Of a DNA stretch of 64,000 bases, positions 27,440 through 39,104 are shown in pieces (positions within the stretch are counted from its first letter, which is position 1; each line of letters begins with the position of its first letter). Source of the DNA: Amblyornis subalaris (lineage: Eukaryota; Chordata; Aves; Passeriformes; Ptilonorhynchidae); assembly GCA_018881555.1 (NCBI GenBank), contig JACAXG010000052.1, positions 5,382,156-5,446,155 on the forward strand. Direction: 5' to 3'. Position numbers and translations under genes: made by a program. The notes below the pieces were generated by a model. It made no database searches. It was not told where the DNA came from and was given only the letters and a program-made list of their open reading frames with translations.

Positions 27440-28762
27440 ATTTCTGTTTAACCTCTTAACTTTCTCAGTCTTTATTCAACCACCATGACATCTGCTGGAA
27501 AAGCTGCACAGCAAGCTGTAAGGTGTCCAGGAGGTTCTTGGAGTGTGGTGAGGATAATTTCTTAATCCAGATGATAGATAGCCAGCGAGAAGAAGCATTA
27601 CTAGACCTGATGTTCACGAATAGGAATGAACTAATTAGAGAGGACAAGATTGGTGTTCACCTGGGCTGATCAGGTTATAGTGGAATTCACAGTCTTAAGA
27701 AATACTCTACCCAGGTGAAGGGTAGAGTCAGAACCCTGAATTTTAGGAAAGCAAACTTTCAGTTGTTTAAGAAATTCTTGGATAGGATTCACTAGGAAAC
27801 TTCTCTCAGGGAGAAAGGACTGAACACAGCTGACAGCTCAATAAGGAGATTATTACTAGAGTGCAAGAGCTCTCAAAGCAGACAAGGAATGCAGGAGACC
27901 AGCATGGCTGAATAAGCACTAAAGAGTAAGAAGAAAATGCACAGGGACATGTGTCCTGGGAAGAACATATGGACAATGCTTGGATGTGTATGGATGGGAT
28001 TAGGAAAGTTAAGGTGCAGTTGAGGATGAAATTGGTGAGGGATGTGAAGAATAACAAGAAAGGCTTCTCTGGGTATGTGGCCAGAAATGNAAGATTAAAG
28101 AATTTTTACCCCCCCCATTCTTAAATAAGACAGGAGAACAAATTACAAACAACATGGAAAATGCTGAGGTACTGAACAAATTTTTTGCCTCGGTTTACAA
28201 TGGAGATCTCTCTTCCTACATTTCTCAAATCCCTAATCCTCAAGGAATAGGGGCAAGGATTGGGTGAATAAAGTCCCTCATCATAAGTGAAGGTCAGATT
28301 TGAGACCACATACATACATAAACTCAACAGACATAAGAAGATGCATCTCAGGGTCCTGAAGGAATTGGCTGATGCAGTTGTCAAGCCATATTCCATTATA
28401 TTTGAATAGTTGTGGCAGTCAGACAAAGACTTCAGTGACTGAAAAAAGAGAAATATCATGATCATTTTTAAAAGGGTAAAAAGGAGGACCCTGGGAACTA
28501 ATGACCAGTCAGCCTCATCTTTGTGCCCAGAAAGATCATGGAACAGATCCTCCTGGAAGATATGTCAAAACACATGGAAGATGGGGAACTGATTAGAGAC
28601 ANGTAACATGATTTCACCAAGAGCAAATCATGCCTGATTATCTAGTGTCCTTTTGTGATGGAGAGACAAAGAAGGTGCTGTGGAGATCATGTACTTGGAC
28701 TTCTATAAGGCCCTAGATACTGTCCCCCTCAACACTTTTGCCACTATATTGGAGATATGTGG
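27440..28762 (+). mobile_element. Long CR1 LINE copy, endonuclease end to reverse transcriptase
   Basis: Starting near 27550, conceptual translation gives a stretch ending 'ALLDLMFTNRNEL', matching the CR1 ORF2 endonuclease end, with stops further on. Around 28530-28650 the frames give 'KIMEQILLEDM' and 'DFTKSKSCL', and near 28697-28740 'LDFYKALDTVPLN', all typical of CR1 reverse transcriptase fingers/palm. Many stops, frameshifts and N calls show it is dead. It is one of the longest CR1 copies in the window. Just after this point the frame jumps to the 3' part of ORF2, so the region normally carrying the catalytic F/YADD box is deleted. Confidence 0.85.
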
Positions 28763-29242
28763 GTCATGAGTGGATTGAGAGAAGTCCTGGAAAGAAGGAC
28801 TTGGGAACACTGGTGAATGAAAAAATTGGGCGTTAGCTGGCAATGTGAGCTTTCAGCCCAGAAAGCCAACTGTATCCTGGGCTGCATTAAAAAAAATGTC
28901 ACCAGAAGATTGAGGGAGGTGATTCTCCCTCTCACTCTGGTGATACCCCACCTGGAGTTCTGCATCCAAGTGTGGGCCCCAGCACAAGAATGACATGGAC
29001 CTGTTAGAGTAGGTGCAGAGGAGGGCCATGAAAATGATAAGAGGAGTGGAACAGCTCTCCTACGAATACAGGCTGAGAGAATTTGGGATTGTTCCACCCG
29101 GAGAAGGCACTGGAACGAGTTTATTGTGGCCTTTCAGTATCTAAAGAGGCTCATACGAAAGGTCAAAAGACACTTTTATGAAGGCCTGTAGTGATGTGGC
29201 AAGGGATAATGGTTTTAAACTGAAAGAGAATAGGTTTATATT
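28763..29242 (+). mobile_element. Same CR1 copy, ORF2 C-terminal part after an internal deletion
   Basis: It resumes with decayed ORF2 C-terminal sequence: 'cagcccagaaagccaactgt', 'tgggctgcatt', 'ccccacctggagttctgcat', and 'gaggagggccatgaaaatga' (29020-29039). Several hundred bases expected between this and the preceding reverse-transcriptase block are missing. Sense continuity with 27440-28762 suggests one element. It is interrupted at about 29242 by another CR1 copy. Confidence 0.82.
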
Positions 29243-29877
29243 AATTGACCAGTGATATAGATAGATGGTCTCTAAAGGTCATGAGGAAGTGTAGCCAGCA
29301 GGTCAAGGGAGGTGATCCTCCCTCTCTACTCAGTTCTACTTTCAGGCCACATCTGGAGTGCTGTGTCCAGTTCTGGGCTCCTCAGTACAACAAAGGCAAG
29401 AAGCTACCAGAGAAGATCTTGCGGAGGCCACAAAAATGATGAGGGGTCTGGAGCATCTCTCTTATGAGGAGAGACTGAGGGAGATGGGCCTGTTTCGTCC
29501 AGAGAAGAGAAGACTGAGAGGGTATCTCATCAATACATATAAATATCTCAAAGGAGGGTGTCAGGTGGATGGTGCTGGACTCTTTTCAGCATTGCCCAGT
29601 GACAGGAGGAGNAATGACCATAAACTAAACCACAAGAAGTTCCACTTCAACATGAGGAAGAACTTCTTCCCCTTGAGGGTAGCAGAGCATGGGAACAGGC
29701 TGCCCAGGGGGGTCATGGAGTCTCCCTCTCTGGGGATATTCAAAACCCACCTGGACACATTCCTGTGTAACCTGCCCTAGGTGACCCTGCCTTGACAGGG
29801 GTATTGGACTAGATGATCTCCAGAGATCTCACCCAACCCCAGCTATTCTGTGATGCTGTGATTCTGTGATTCTGTGT
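29243..29877 (+). mobile_element. Younger CR1 LINE inserted in the older one
   Basis: This is a well-preserved CR1 3' half. An open frame of 140 codons (29358-29780) encodes the ORF2 C-terminus, with recognisable segments such as '[20 protein letters not shown]'. It is followed by 'ttggactagatgatctccag' and the repeated tail 'gtgattctgtgattctgtgt'. It repeats the same ORF2 region already present just upstream (28880-29240), so two copies of the CR1 3' end sit in tandem orientation. One N lies at 29612. The reading frame is only a fragment of ORF2 and cannot make a working polymerase. Confidence 0.92.
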
Positions 29878-29918
29878 CCCTTCCAACTGAGCCATTCTTT
29901 GATTCCATGATTCTGTGT
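29878..29918 (+). mobile_element. CR1 3' tail fragment, probably the end of the older copy
   Basis: Directly after the first CR1 tail comes a second one: 'cccttccaactgagccattc' then 'tttgattccatgattctgtg'. It would be the 3' tip of the interrupted older CR1. However, the ~250 bases normally lying between the interruption point and this tip are absent, implying a deletion or a separate event. Confidence 0.7.
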
Positions 29919-32900
29919 TTAAGGAACATAGCAAAAGGCAGTATAAAATGCCACATTTTTAGCATTAGCTCAACGGTTCTGTAACTGCCACTATAAATTC
30001 AATGGATTCATTGCATTCATACAGTTACTAACCATAACTCTTTTTTTCTGTCATAATAAAGGTTTCATTTTCCCCAGGTAAGCATTACAGAGATTTTCCT
30101 CTGACCCTTTTATACTTTGATCTTGGCAAAGGTCGCAGAGAAGACTGCCCTGAGCTTTTAAGGGCTTGGGCTATGACTGAAATGTTTAAGGAAGCCAATT
30201 TTTCATTAAAAGGATGTGCTGTGGTGGCACAGTGAAAAAAAAAGTGTTATCTAAGTTAACACACTGCGAAAAATGTGATTCTAAAATACACATTTTTCTG
30301 TATTTGTCAGCTACAGAGTAAAATCAGGGAAATTTCATGAGAATACAGTGGAATAGGATAGATAGGCAAAAATTCAGTGAAAAGGTATAGTTATAGCAAA
30401 ATTACTTNCATACAGCATCCAAAAGAAGCAAAACATGCATAATTGAAATTGGGGAATTTAAATTTATTTAATTGAGTGACTATAAATTCTGGAAAGTTAC
30501 TGAAATATTTCATAATCACAGAACTTAAAAAGACCTGCTTAGAAAGCCTACACAGTTATCGTTTTTCCCCNAAATTGTGGAACTCCTGTGTCTGAATGAG
30601 AAGTTTTGTAAGTCAGTCTACTTCTTTCTCTTTCTTCCTTTTATCAAATGGATTTAATTGTTAATGTAAAGAAAATAGCCTGAGAAGTTAATGAAAAATT
30701 TGTCACACAATCCTAGGCACACCTATTCATAATGAAGGTCTTTTCTGGATTAGTACTGTCTCTAGCCATCTGTCTGCGGTCAATGGGCTGGTTGCCTGTC
30801 CTCTACAAGTATGCAGTGCAAATTCTCTACAATTTACATCTGCTGCTTTTGCCAGCCTTAGTAAACATCCCATGACAGATGCTGCAGAAATAAGCATCTG
30901 CTTATTTTTCCAGATCTCTCTTACTACTCTCTCTCAGCCAAAACAAGGGGGAAGAGATGAGTAAACCTGATTTTTTATGCCTATTGCAAGTACATGCTTA
31001 CTAACAGATAATCCAAAGCAAAATAGTGATGAGCAGGATCCAGGACTTGACTTAATCTTTATTATCTCTGTTGTTAGCCAATTTCTTTGCCTCTTCTCAG
31101 TTTTTGTTATGTGCTTTTAATGGTATTAATAGTAAGAAACAGTCAAGATAGGGAACCTGAACATTTCAGGATCAAATTTTAAATACGCTTAAATTACAGA
31201 GTGTGCTATTAAAAATGGCTGTTAAAAATTGAATATACAAGTAGATTTCCACTGTCCCAAGTACTGAAAGAGATCTGATTTTTTAATGCAGCTGTTCTGA
31301 TAGTCAATGTTGCAAGAGTGCATAACATAAGCAGGCATTTTATTATTATNTCATGCAGTTCTTCTCTGAGTAGAATTATCATGAGGGACAGTTGCAAAAT
31401 CTGAAAATACAGTATATAATTAAGAACCAGTAAATTAAAAGTAAGCAATCTCACCTCAACAAGTGTTTCCAGATGGACAATAAGATATATCTGGCATTAC
31501 TAAATCAATAAACCAAAAGCTCCACTTCTTCCTATTGGATATTCTTCTTGCAGTAGTTCACCAGAGTCTCTACACTATGAAAAAGTCACATTTTTTAAAT
31601 GAAGCATTTAGAAAACTGGTAAAACCCAAACACTTCAGGCTAAACTGTCTCTTTGGATAGACGGAGTCAGCAGGAAAGCCTAAGAAACAGTGTGCATTGG
31701 TCACTGATGGTCACTGCAAAGGGAAACCTATGGATGTCTCGGCTAGATTAAGTTCCACTTGCAGATAAAGTTTTGTTATTTTAGATGTCCCGGAATATCC
31801 AATCTGGCCTTTATCTGGCCCAGAATGGGCCAATGATTCAGAATGGGCCTTGAGTCATTGTTAGTAACCTGACATGGAAGTTTCAGATAATTTAAAGCAT
31901 CTGAAAAGAAACTTGATGTCTAAATTTGAAGAATTGTATCACTTCCAGAGAGACAGATTTTTCTTTTTGATTATTGTCAGGAGATGTACTTATTGTCTGT
32001 AGAATGTAGCAGAAAAAAACACTCTGTAACACTTCTGTTATTAATAGAAAAAGATTGTAGTCCCCAAGGTAACTTTAAAGCATTTTTATTATAATCACAG
32101 TGCTGTAATAATTCCTATATTATAATTATATTTAATGGGTCATAGTTATAGAATACCAATATAATCTAAAATGCATTATGTATGCACCCTAAACAGGCTT
32201 TCAGTACAATTATACAATGGATGTCATGATATTTTCTGTCACTAATTGTTTAAAAGGATTAATATTTTCTCGGTTGTTTCCTGTGGCCACAGTATGTGTA
32301 AATTGCAACTCTTAGCATTTTTTTTTAATTGAGAAATTGTTAGTATTTCCTGACTTATGTATGTATGTTCTTTTTACCTATGGAAATTTTAACACAACAT
32401 GAGAGCTGTGCTTTTGAGCACCCATAATAAGACCATGTATTGGTTACCTTGGCAGAACTCCCTGGAAATGTATTCAGGATTTTAGAGCAATACATTTTGT
32501 GAGTTACATTAGGCTAAGCTCTCAGCCAACACCTCCCAATTACCTCTCACGGATGGTGCTTTACCTTCAAATGAACTCTATGAAACCACTAGTAAAAAGG
32601 CAGTAGAAACTTAAGGCATCAATTATCTAGCACTACAAAGTGCTCAAATGCAACTTTAATACCTAGATAGATCATTTAGAACTGAAATTTAAAGCTCAGT
32701 GTGCCCATTTTAAGCAAAATGTACTATATATTGGTAAGAAAAGGAACTACGGAAGATATTGGATGGTCAGAGATTTAGATTAGAAATAAAAGGCATATTT
32801 AATAGATAAGGAACAAATTTCTGCAGGTGGAAGTGTGTTTTCCAAGGCAAATATTCTGGAAGAAACAAAGATGCCTAAAATTCCTGTGTATGGGCAGATA

Positions 32901-35900
32901 TATNGCTACATTTCACAAGGCTTTAGCAATAGTAAAGTAGTTGAAGAAGCCAGATTATTCACATGCTCAAATTCCTTAGCTCTTCTGGGTACTCAGCAAA
33001 CACCGAGAAATATGTGAAAAATCCTCAGAACAAGAGAAGAGCTAATGTGAAAGTTCTTCTGCAGCCTCAGGGAAGCAGCAGTCTTGTATCCCCTGCCCTG
33101 CTGCATTGCTGTTATATTTAAGAAAGCCACAAGCAATCTCTAAGTGAACATTTCCCCGTCCTCACTGCGCAAGGCAGTGCTGGGCACGGATATAATATTC
33201 CACCTCGTCAGTGGAAGATGTAGGATCTAACCCCACCTGAAGGACTACACTAGCTCTTTGCCCCACTGCACCCTTTTACTCTGTTAATTGTAAAATAGCA
33301 ATTATTCTTGTTGATGAGTTAAATCATACATTTTTGTTATTGAATATCTTGAGTTTATATTTTTATTGGAAATGCCTCGGAGAAAAGTGACACAGCAGAT
33401 ACCTGTACTAAGTAAAAACAGTGAAAAAAGAGACAAAAAATAAAGTTATAATCTCAATCTGAAAATAGTTGTTNATGTGTAAAGGAACAGAAAATTCAAA
33501 TGCTCTTTTAATGAACCTTTACTAAAAGCAACCACTATTGATTGAATTCTGCTTCTTTTCTCAAGGTTACATTAAACATAATAGAATGCACAGGGCAGTG
33601 CACTGAAAAAAAAAAAAAAAAAGTATTTTTCTGTCCGGATAGACATCAGTAGGTCATTACTTTACATTTACTTCCTTTTCTTCTGCTGCACAAAATTACT
33701 TTTGGAAAGTGATCTGCATTGCTCAAATATTTGCTTTTTGGATCTTCAGAAATACTTTTGACACTGGCACAATATAAAAGTAATTTAAGAAAAAAATACT
33801 TGTGAACACCTCTGAACAGGTGTTGCTTGTGTTTTAATTTTAGCTAATAAAATATTTACTTAATATCTACACTGCACATCTCTGTTACTGGAAATGAACC
33901 ATTAGACGACATGCAGACAACATTCCTATATTCATTTAACCTATGTGTCTGCCTTAACTGTGCATTACAAAGAAAATTGTCTCTTCAGAGAGAGTTTTGT
34001 AATTTAGCATTCAGATTACTGAAAAAAAAAGCTTCCTTGGCAGTTTCAGAAATGTACTAACAAATTCTGTTTTTTCATAATGCCCGGAAAATCACAGTAC
34101 TGCAACACCAACCCATGAAAGTGCTGGGTGAAAGCCTTTGAGACTTTAAGAAATTAACTGAATATGATTTGACTTCTATCCCTTTAATGGCACATTTACA
34201 ATATTTTCAGCCACCCTCATGTTTTATCCTTTCTCAAGAGGATAAGACTGCAGGCACCAAGCAAAATACTCCACTTTCAAACCTCCTTTACTTAGCAGAC
34301 TTTAATATGGGCAGACAACACTGGTGCATTCAAAAAGATTTAGCAAAGCAAAATATGATTAAGCTTCATTAAAGTAACAATAATATCTTTTACATATGAA
34401 TTCTTGGACTACTTTGTCAAATCCTTGCAGGTAGTTTCTATTTAGTGAGCTTGCTACTTACAAGAGATTTAGCAGGAAACTGTGAAAGAATCCCTCACAA
34501 TAAGATACTTACTGTCATTTGAAAGATGGTTTTTGCAAGGTTTCAGAAAAGAAGTACACACTTACTTGTATATGAAAGAATGGAAATTGCAAATGAATTT
34601 GGCTCTGAATATAGTGCAGGTGCAGGCCAGTATTGTTAACTAGAGACTAACACCGTGTAAAAGCAAGATGATAATTNTTTTATTTATTTATTTGTTTGTT
34701 TATCTATTTATTTCTATTTTGGGAATTCCTAAAGAAAATTGACTTGTGGTGTGAAATGCATTATCTTACATGAGTTGTAGGAATTCCACAGCATTATATT
34801 TGTATGTGTATGTTTGAGTAAATTCTAGCTATTTTTTGAAATTTCTTCTAAGAAGTATACTTTGAGTAAGATTTTACCTAGAACATTTCAACAGAAGATT
34901 GTTGTTTGACGAGAAACATAGTTGCATTTCCAGTGCCCTCCAAATGCTGCTAGTTTAGCTTTGATTTATTCACTGTAAATGGNTTTGATCAGAATTGAAA
35001 TAACAATGAAAACAGAAATCAGGATTCATTTTTTCATTAGTCAGAGGAAAAGAGACATCCCTGAACATGACATTAAAGTGAAGTTCTACAGTCAGTTGAC
35101 CAATAAATGTTATTTTGTAAGGTGTAGATACTTCAGTGATATCAGCGGTGATGACTTAGTTTCTCTCATACTCACTTTTTCATCTTTCTGTATTGGTGGC
35201 CACTATTTCAGATATTCTTGGATGGTATTATACCATTATACTTAACATCACTGGGATTTTTATGGAAATCAAATGACACTGTCCATGAATTGAAAAAAAC
35301 CCCACAACATAATAATATATTATTTCCTATCCAAACACATTCAGTTTCTATATATATACATCACAAATATATTACTTAATAAATAACATAAATATAGAAA
35401 AACAAAACCTAAGCTTTTTTTTGTTTGTTTAAACTGCTAAGTATCATTAAGTCACTGAAGTCTTTGTGGACAAAATTATAGAAAAATGAAGATAAAAATA
35501 ATGGAACACCTCCTTAAGAAGCATGAGATCAGAGAACTGATTTTTATAAATGGCTCTTTTATCTTTTTTACCACAAAAGAGGTTAGTAGGGAAGCCATTT
35601 ATGTTCCACGAAGTAATGTACAGTTTTAACACTGAAAATGATCATGAGAAAGAGACCAAGAGAAATAAATAGAGTAACTAGCGAAGTGATAAAATTTTNA
35701 ATTTGACCACAGTCATATCGATCAGTTAAAATTAATGAAGACTATAAAAAGTTTCAAATATCTGAAGGGAAAAAATTGAATTAAGAACTTGTTATCTAGT
35801 TAAATATAATCTATAAATGAGGCAAAGTATATTGACATATATAATTTTTAACCACTGAACTTAAATTCATTAGGTTGGCTCAGAAAAAAAAATCAGTCAG

Positions 35901-36167
35901 CATCAGAAATCTGTCTTAAGCTTGCAGCAATATTCAAACTTTTAAATGTGCTTCTAGTGGTTAAACAACCCTAAAACTTATTGAATTGTCTCAACAATTA
36001 TACATTCTGTGATATAGGCTATTAAAGGTTTTCATCATATAGAGATCATGCATATATTAGAGTATGAACAAGAATATTTACATTTTAAAACATAATTTAG
36101 AGTAAATGACTAGCAAAATGTGGAGCTGGAGTGGGAAGAAGCTCAGATAGTAGGTCCTGGGGCTGAG
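29919..36167. other. Unique AT-rich non-coding DNA
   Basis: No recognised gene or interspersed repeat in about 6.2 kb. It holds an 18-base A run near 33606-33622, a (TTTA)/(TTTG) run near 34678-34716, a short direct repeat of 'cagaatgggcc' near 31821-31850, and several N calls. Confidence 0.5.
34678..34716. repeat. (TTTA)n/(TTTG)n microsatellite
   Basis: About nine tetranucleotide units with TTTA, TTTG and TCTA variants; simple repeat. Confidence 0.88.
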
Positions 36168-36330
36168 TTCACAGAATCACAGAATGGCTGAGGTTTGACT
36201 CTGCAAGTCACCTGGTCAAACTTCACTGCTCAGGCAGGGCCACCTACATCTTGTTGTCCAGGACCATGCCCAGATGGCTTTCGAATGTCTCAAAAAATGG
36301 AGACTCCACAACTGCCCCTTCCAGGGCAGC
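36168..36330 (-). mobile_element. CR1 LINE, antisense 3' portion
   Basis: 'tcacagaatcacagaatggc' followed by 'tgaggtttgactctgcaagt' is the antisense CR1 tail. It is followed by antisense blocks such as 'catcttgttgtccaggacca' and 'ggagactccacaactgcccc'. The similarity fades near 36330; what follows to 36480 is not recognised. Confidence 0.85.
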
Positions 36331-36788
36331 ATGTTCTTTCAAAGGCAGCTCTTCGTTCAAGAATTCAATTCAAGGAATCAGTTTGCAGTCTCTACCGTGG
36401 ACTTTAAGGGCTTTTCACAACTTCAGAGGCCAAATTACCCGTTCCCACTCCTCTCAGTAGGCTTTCAAGCCTATGCCTTGATAGGCTAAATATGAACACC
36501 TGATTTTCTACACTGTTTATTTGTTAACTCTCTTCTTGGTTGTGTTTGGCCTAATCTTATTAAAACAAAGTGCTGGTGTTATTCTGGGGAAAGTTGTTCA
36601 GAGGATCAGCTCCCAGAAGTCACTGTGAATAAGAACACATCTGGATGATTCTTTTTATCCTATGAAATCTCCAATACTGATCTTGCATCCTCAAGGACAA
36701 CTAAGGACCTTCATGCCACACACCAATATGTGCAATGTATTCCTTAGGTTCATGCTGCAGAAACACCCCTCTGACGGACTACAATAAA

Positions 36789-36790
<2 letters not shown>
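36331..36790. other. Unassigned sequence upstream of a long A tract
   Basis: Not recognised. It ends in 'ctacaataaact' immediately before 59 A residues, so it could be the 3' end of a retrocopied transcript. The AATAAA (36783-36788) is only a few bases from the A tract, closer than usual for real cleavage. No coding similarity was seen. Confidence 0.3.

Positions 36791-36849
<59 letters not shown>
36791..36849. repeat. Poly(A) tract of 59 bases
   Basis: An uninterrupted run of A on the plus strand, very long for a bird genome. Open frames crossing it on either strand encode only poly-Lys or poly-Phe and are artefacts. CR1 elements do not end in poly(A), so a CR1 tail does not explain it. Confidence 0.95.
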
Positions 36850-36850
<1 letters not shown>

Positions 36851-37514
36851 CCATTACAATCTTTCAAACATAATGAACAGGTACAAAAATAGACAAAAGC
36901 AGCCACGTTATCCTAGAGATAGTCTACTTGGGACTTAGAGTAAATTGAGGTCCAGGTTCTATATAGTGTGTATGCAAACTGTCAGTTTTAAAAGGAATTA
37001 CCCTCAAGAAATCCTTCTGTGGGCTAGTCTGTACCCCTGGATTTAAGACTCGATAGTGGTCTCCAAGATGTCATTTAGCACTACAGACAAAGCAAGTAAT
37101 TCCCCATTTTGTAGCATCAATTTGAATATGGAAATTTTGTAGCTCTACCTTAAGTATTTTATTCTTTATTTTATTGCTTCTTTTTCTTGGTTATGTCATA
37201 TGTAGACAACCTGTTTAATTTGCACTGCTGCACTTCTAGTGAATTGGATGATTCACCTAAGACTGCACAGAATGACAGAGCTGGGAATCAAATCTGTCTC
37301 CAAAGCTCCAATTTTCCCCTTTCTCCCATTCTTTGTCCCTAAATAACTAATAATAGAAAAAAAAAACCTAAAAAAAGGAGCTAGAAAAGATTCATTCTTT
37401 GAAATATAAGAAAAGAGTACTAAAATATAATTTGGATGTCCTGCACAACTTTTGAAATAATAATGTGGGATAATAGAAACTTGTGTTCCCAGCATCTATC
37501 CCCCAAAAAATCTC

Positions 37515-37768
37515 CTATTGGTCTATGAAATGCATCATGGTAAGTTCAGACTAGAGGAAAATATTCTTCACTGAGAGGTGGTTGGTCGCTAGAACAGGCT
37601 CCCCAGGGAAGTGTTCACAGCACCAAGCCTGTTCACGTTCAAGGAGTGTCTGGATGACACTCTAAGTAATATGGTTTAGTTTTAGGTGGGTCTGCAATGA
37701 GGAGGGAGATGGACTAGATCGTCCTTAAGCGTCCCCTCCAGCTGTAGATATTCTATGATTCTATGATT
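37515..37768 (+). mobile_element. CR1 LINE, 3' portion
   Basis: Sense CR1 landmarks: 'agaacaggctccccagggaa' (37591-37610), 'tcacagcaccaagcctgttc', 'gagatggactagatcgtcct', and the tail 'tattctatgattctatgatt'. It is 5'-truncated and moderately diverged. Confidence 0.92.
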
Positions 37769-39069
37769 CCAAACTCATAGGCATGGAAATTTTATACCCA
37801 TCCAAGTGCCCAGAAGTTCAGACGTGACATTCCAGCTGATTATAGACACAGATAAATAACAGGGAAGATGTTGTCTCTGAGACAGCTGGTCTCGAACATT
37901 AAAAAAAAAAATTCTGTAATTTTGTAAAGGAAATTTGAAAGGAACAGTAGTAGCTACAGCAGCCTTAATATGTTGACTACTTCAGGAGAAAACAACAATC
38001 ACTTTATTAAGTGTAGTGAATGCTTTTAAAGTGTTTTATTTCATATATTAAACAAGACATGTTTTGATCTGGATCTACTGAAGGCTAGTTTACTATGCAT
38101 TTGTGTCTCTTGGCTGATTGATTTCTTAACAGAATTACATTACCATTTGCTGTTAGCCCTGCATATTACCCACAATCTCTATTTACGGTGTTTGTCAGAG
38201 ACGTGCAGGCTGCTGTGTTCAGCTGTGAAACCAGCAAGATCACAAGTTATTAGGTTTTCTCCTNCTTTCTTTAGGCATCTTCTATAAAACTTCTAGAAAT
38301 GTAAACATCTTAAAGACATCAATTGTTCTGCCACATTAGAATGAAATTAGTCAGTGGATCCAAAACCCGTGGTTAAGAATGAGATACTTGCATTCACAGA
38401 GAGTAACTACATCAGCACTGCTTTGCAGGAAACCTGCTTACAAATGCTATTTTCCTCGTGTTTTCTCTAACGTTTAATTCAATGTAATCATATAGTACAT
38501 AATAAGGATATTGAATGGGACTCTTATCTAACCAAAATTTATTTTTATGAAACTGTAGAAATATTATAATTTTTGAGACTCCTATATCTCTGTCAAATTC
38601 AGATGAAAGATTAAAAACTATATCTGGACAGCATAGCAATATCAACTGAAAAGAGCTAAGTTACTTCTGTGCAAAATTTAAAAAGCTATTAACTACATGG
38701 ACAAACACACAAGCAATCAAGCAGAGATTAAGTCGTTTCTGGAAGAAACTAAATTAAAAATACACAGATGTATGTGTGTGTATATATATATCAGTTATAT
38801 TGGTGACGCCTGTTAAACTTTTTACTAATGCTTTATTGATCAAGTCAACAGAAAACATGAAAAATTAGTGAATTGAAGACAACATTTTAGCTTACCGCAA
38901 AAGTAAGTTTCTGTCTCCCTAATATTTATTATAACCATCATTTATTCACAACAGAGAAAAGCACTGTAGGCAAGAAAAAGCCAGATAACGTAGATTACCA
39001 AGATAGAAAATGAAGGTCGCTGTTCTCTATGTAAACAAGTCTTTAAAACCAGCCGCAAATCACATGTAT

Positions 39070-39104
<35 letters not shown>

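Noticed and set aside
28121..29097. Minus-strand frames of 114 and 117 codons
   Set aside because: Antisense shadows of a sense CR1 copy.
36691..36938. Poly-Lys and poly-Phe open frames
   Set aside because: Artefacts of the 59-base A tract.
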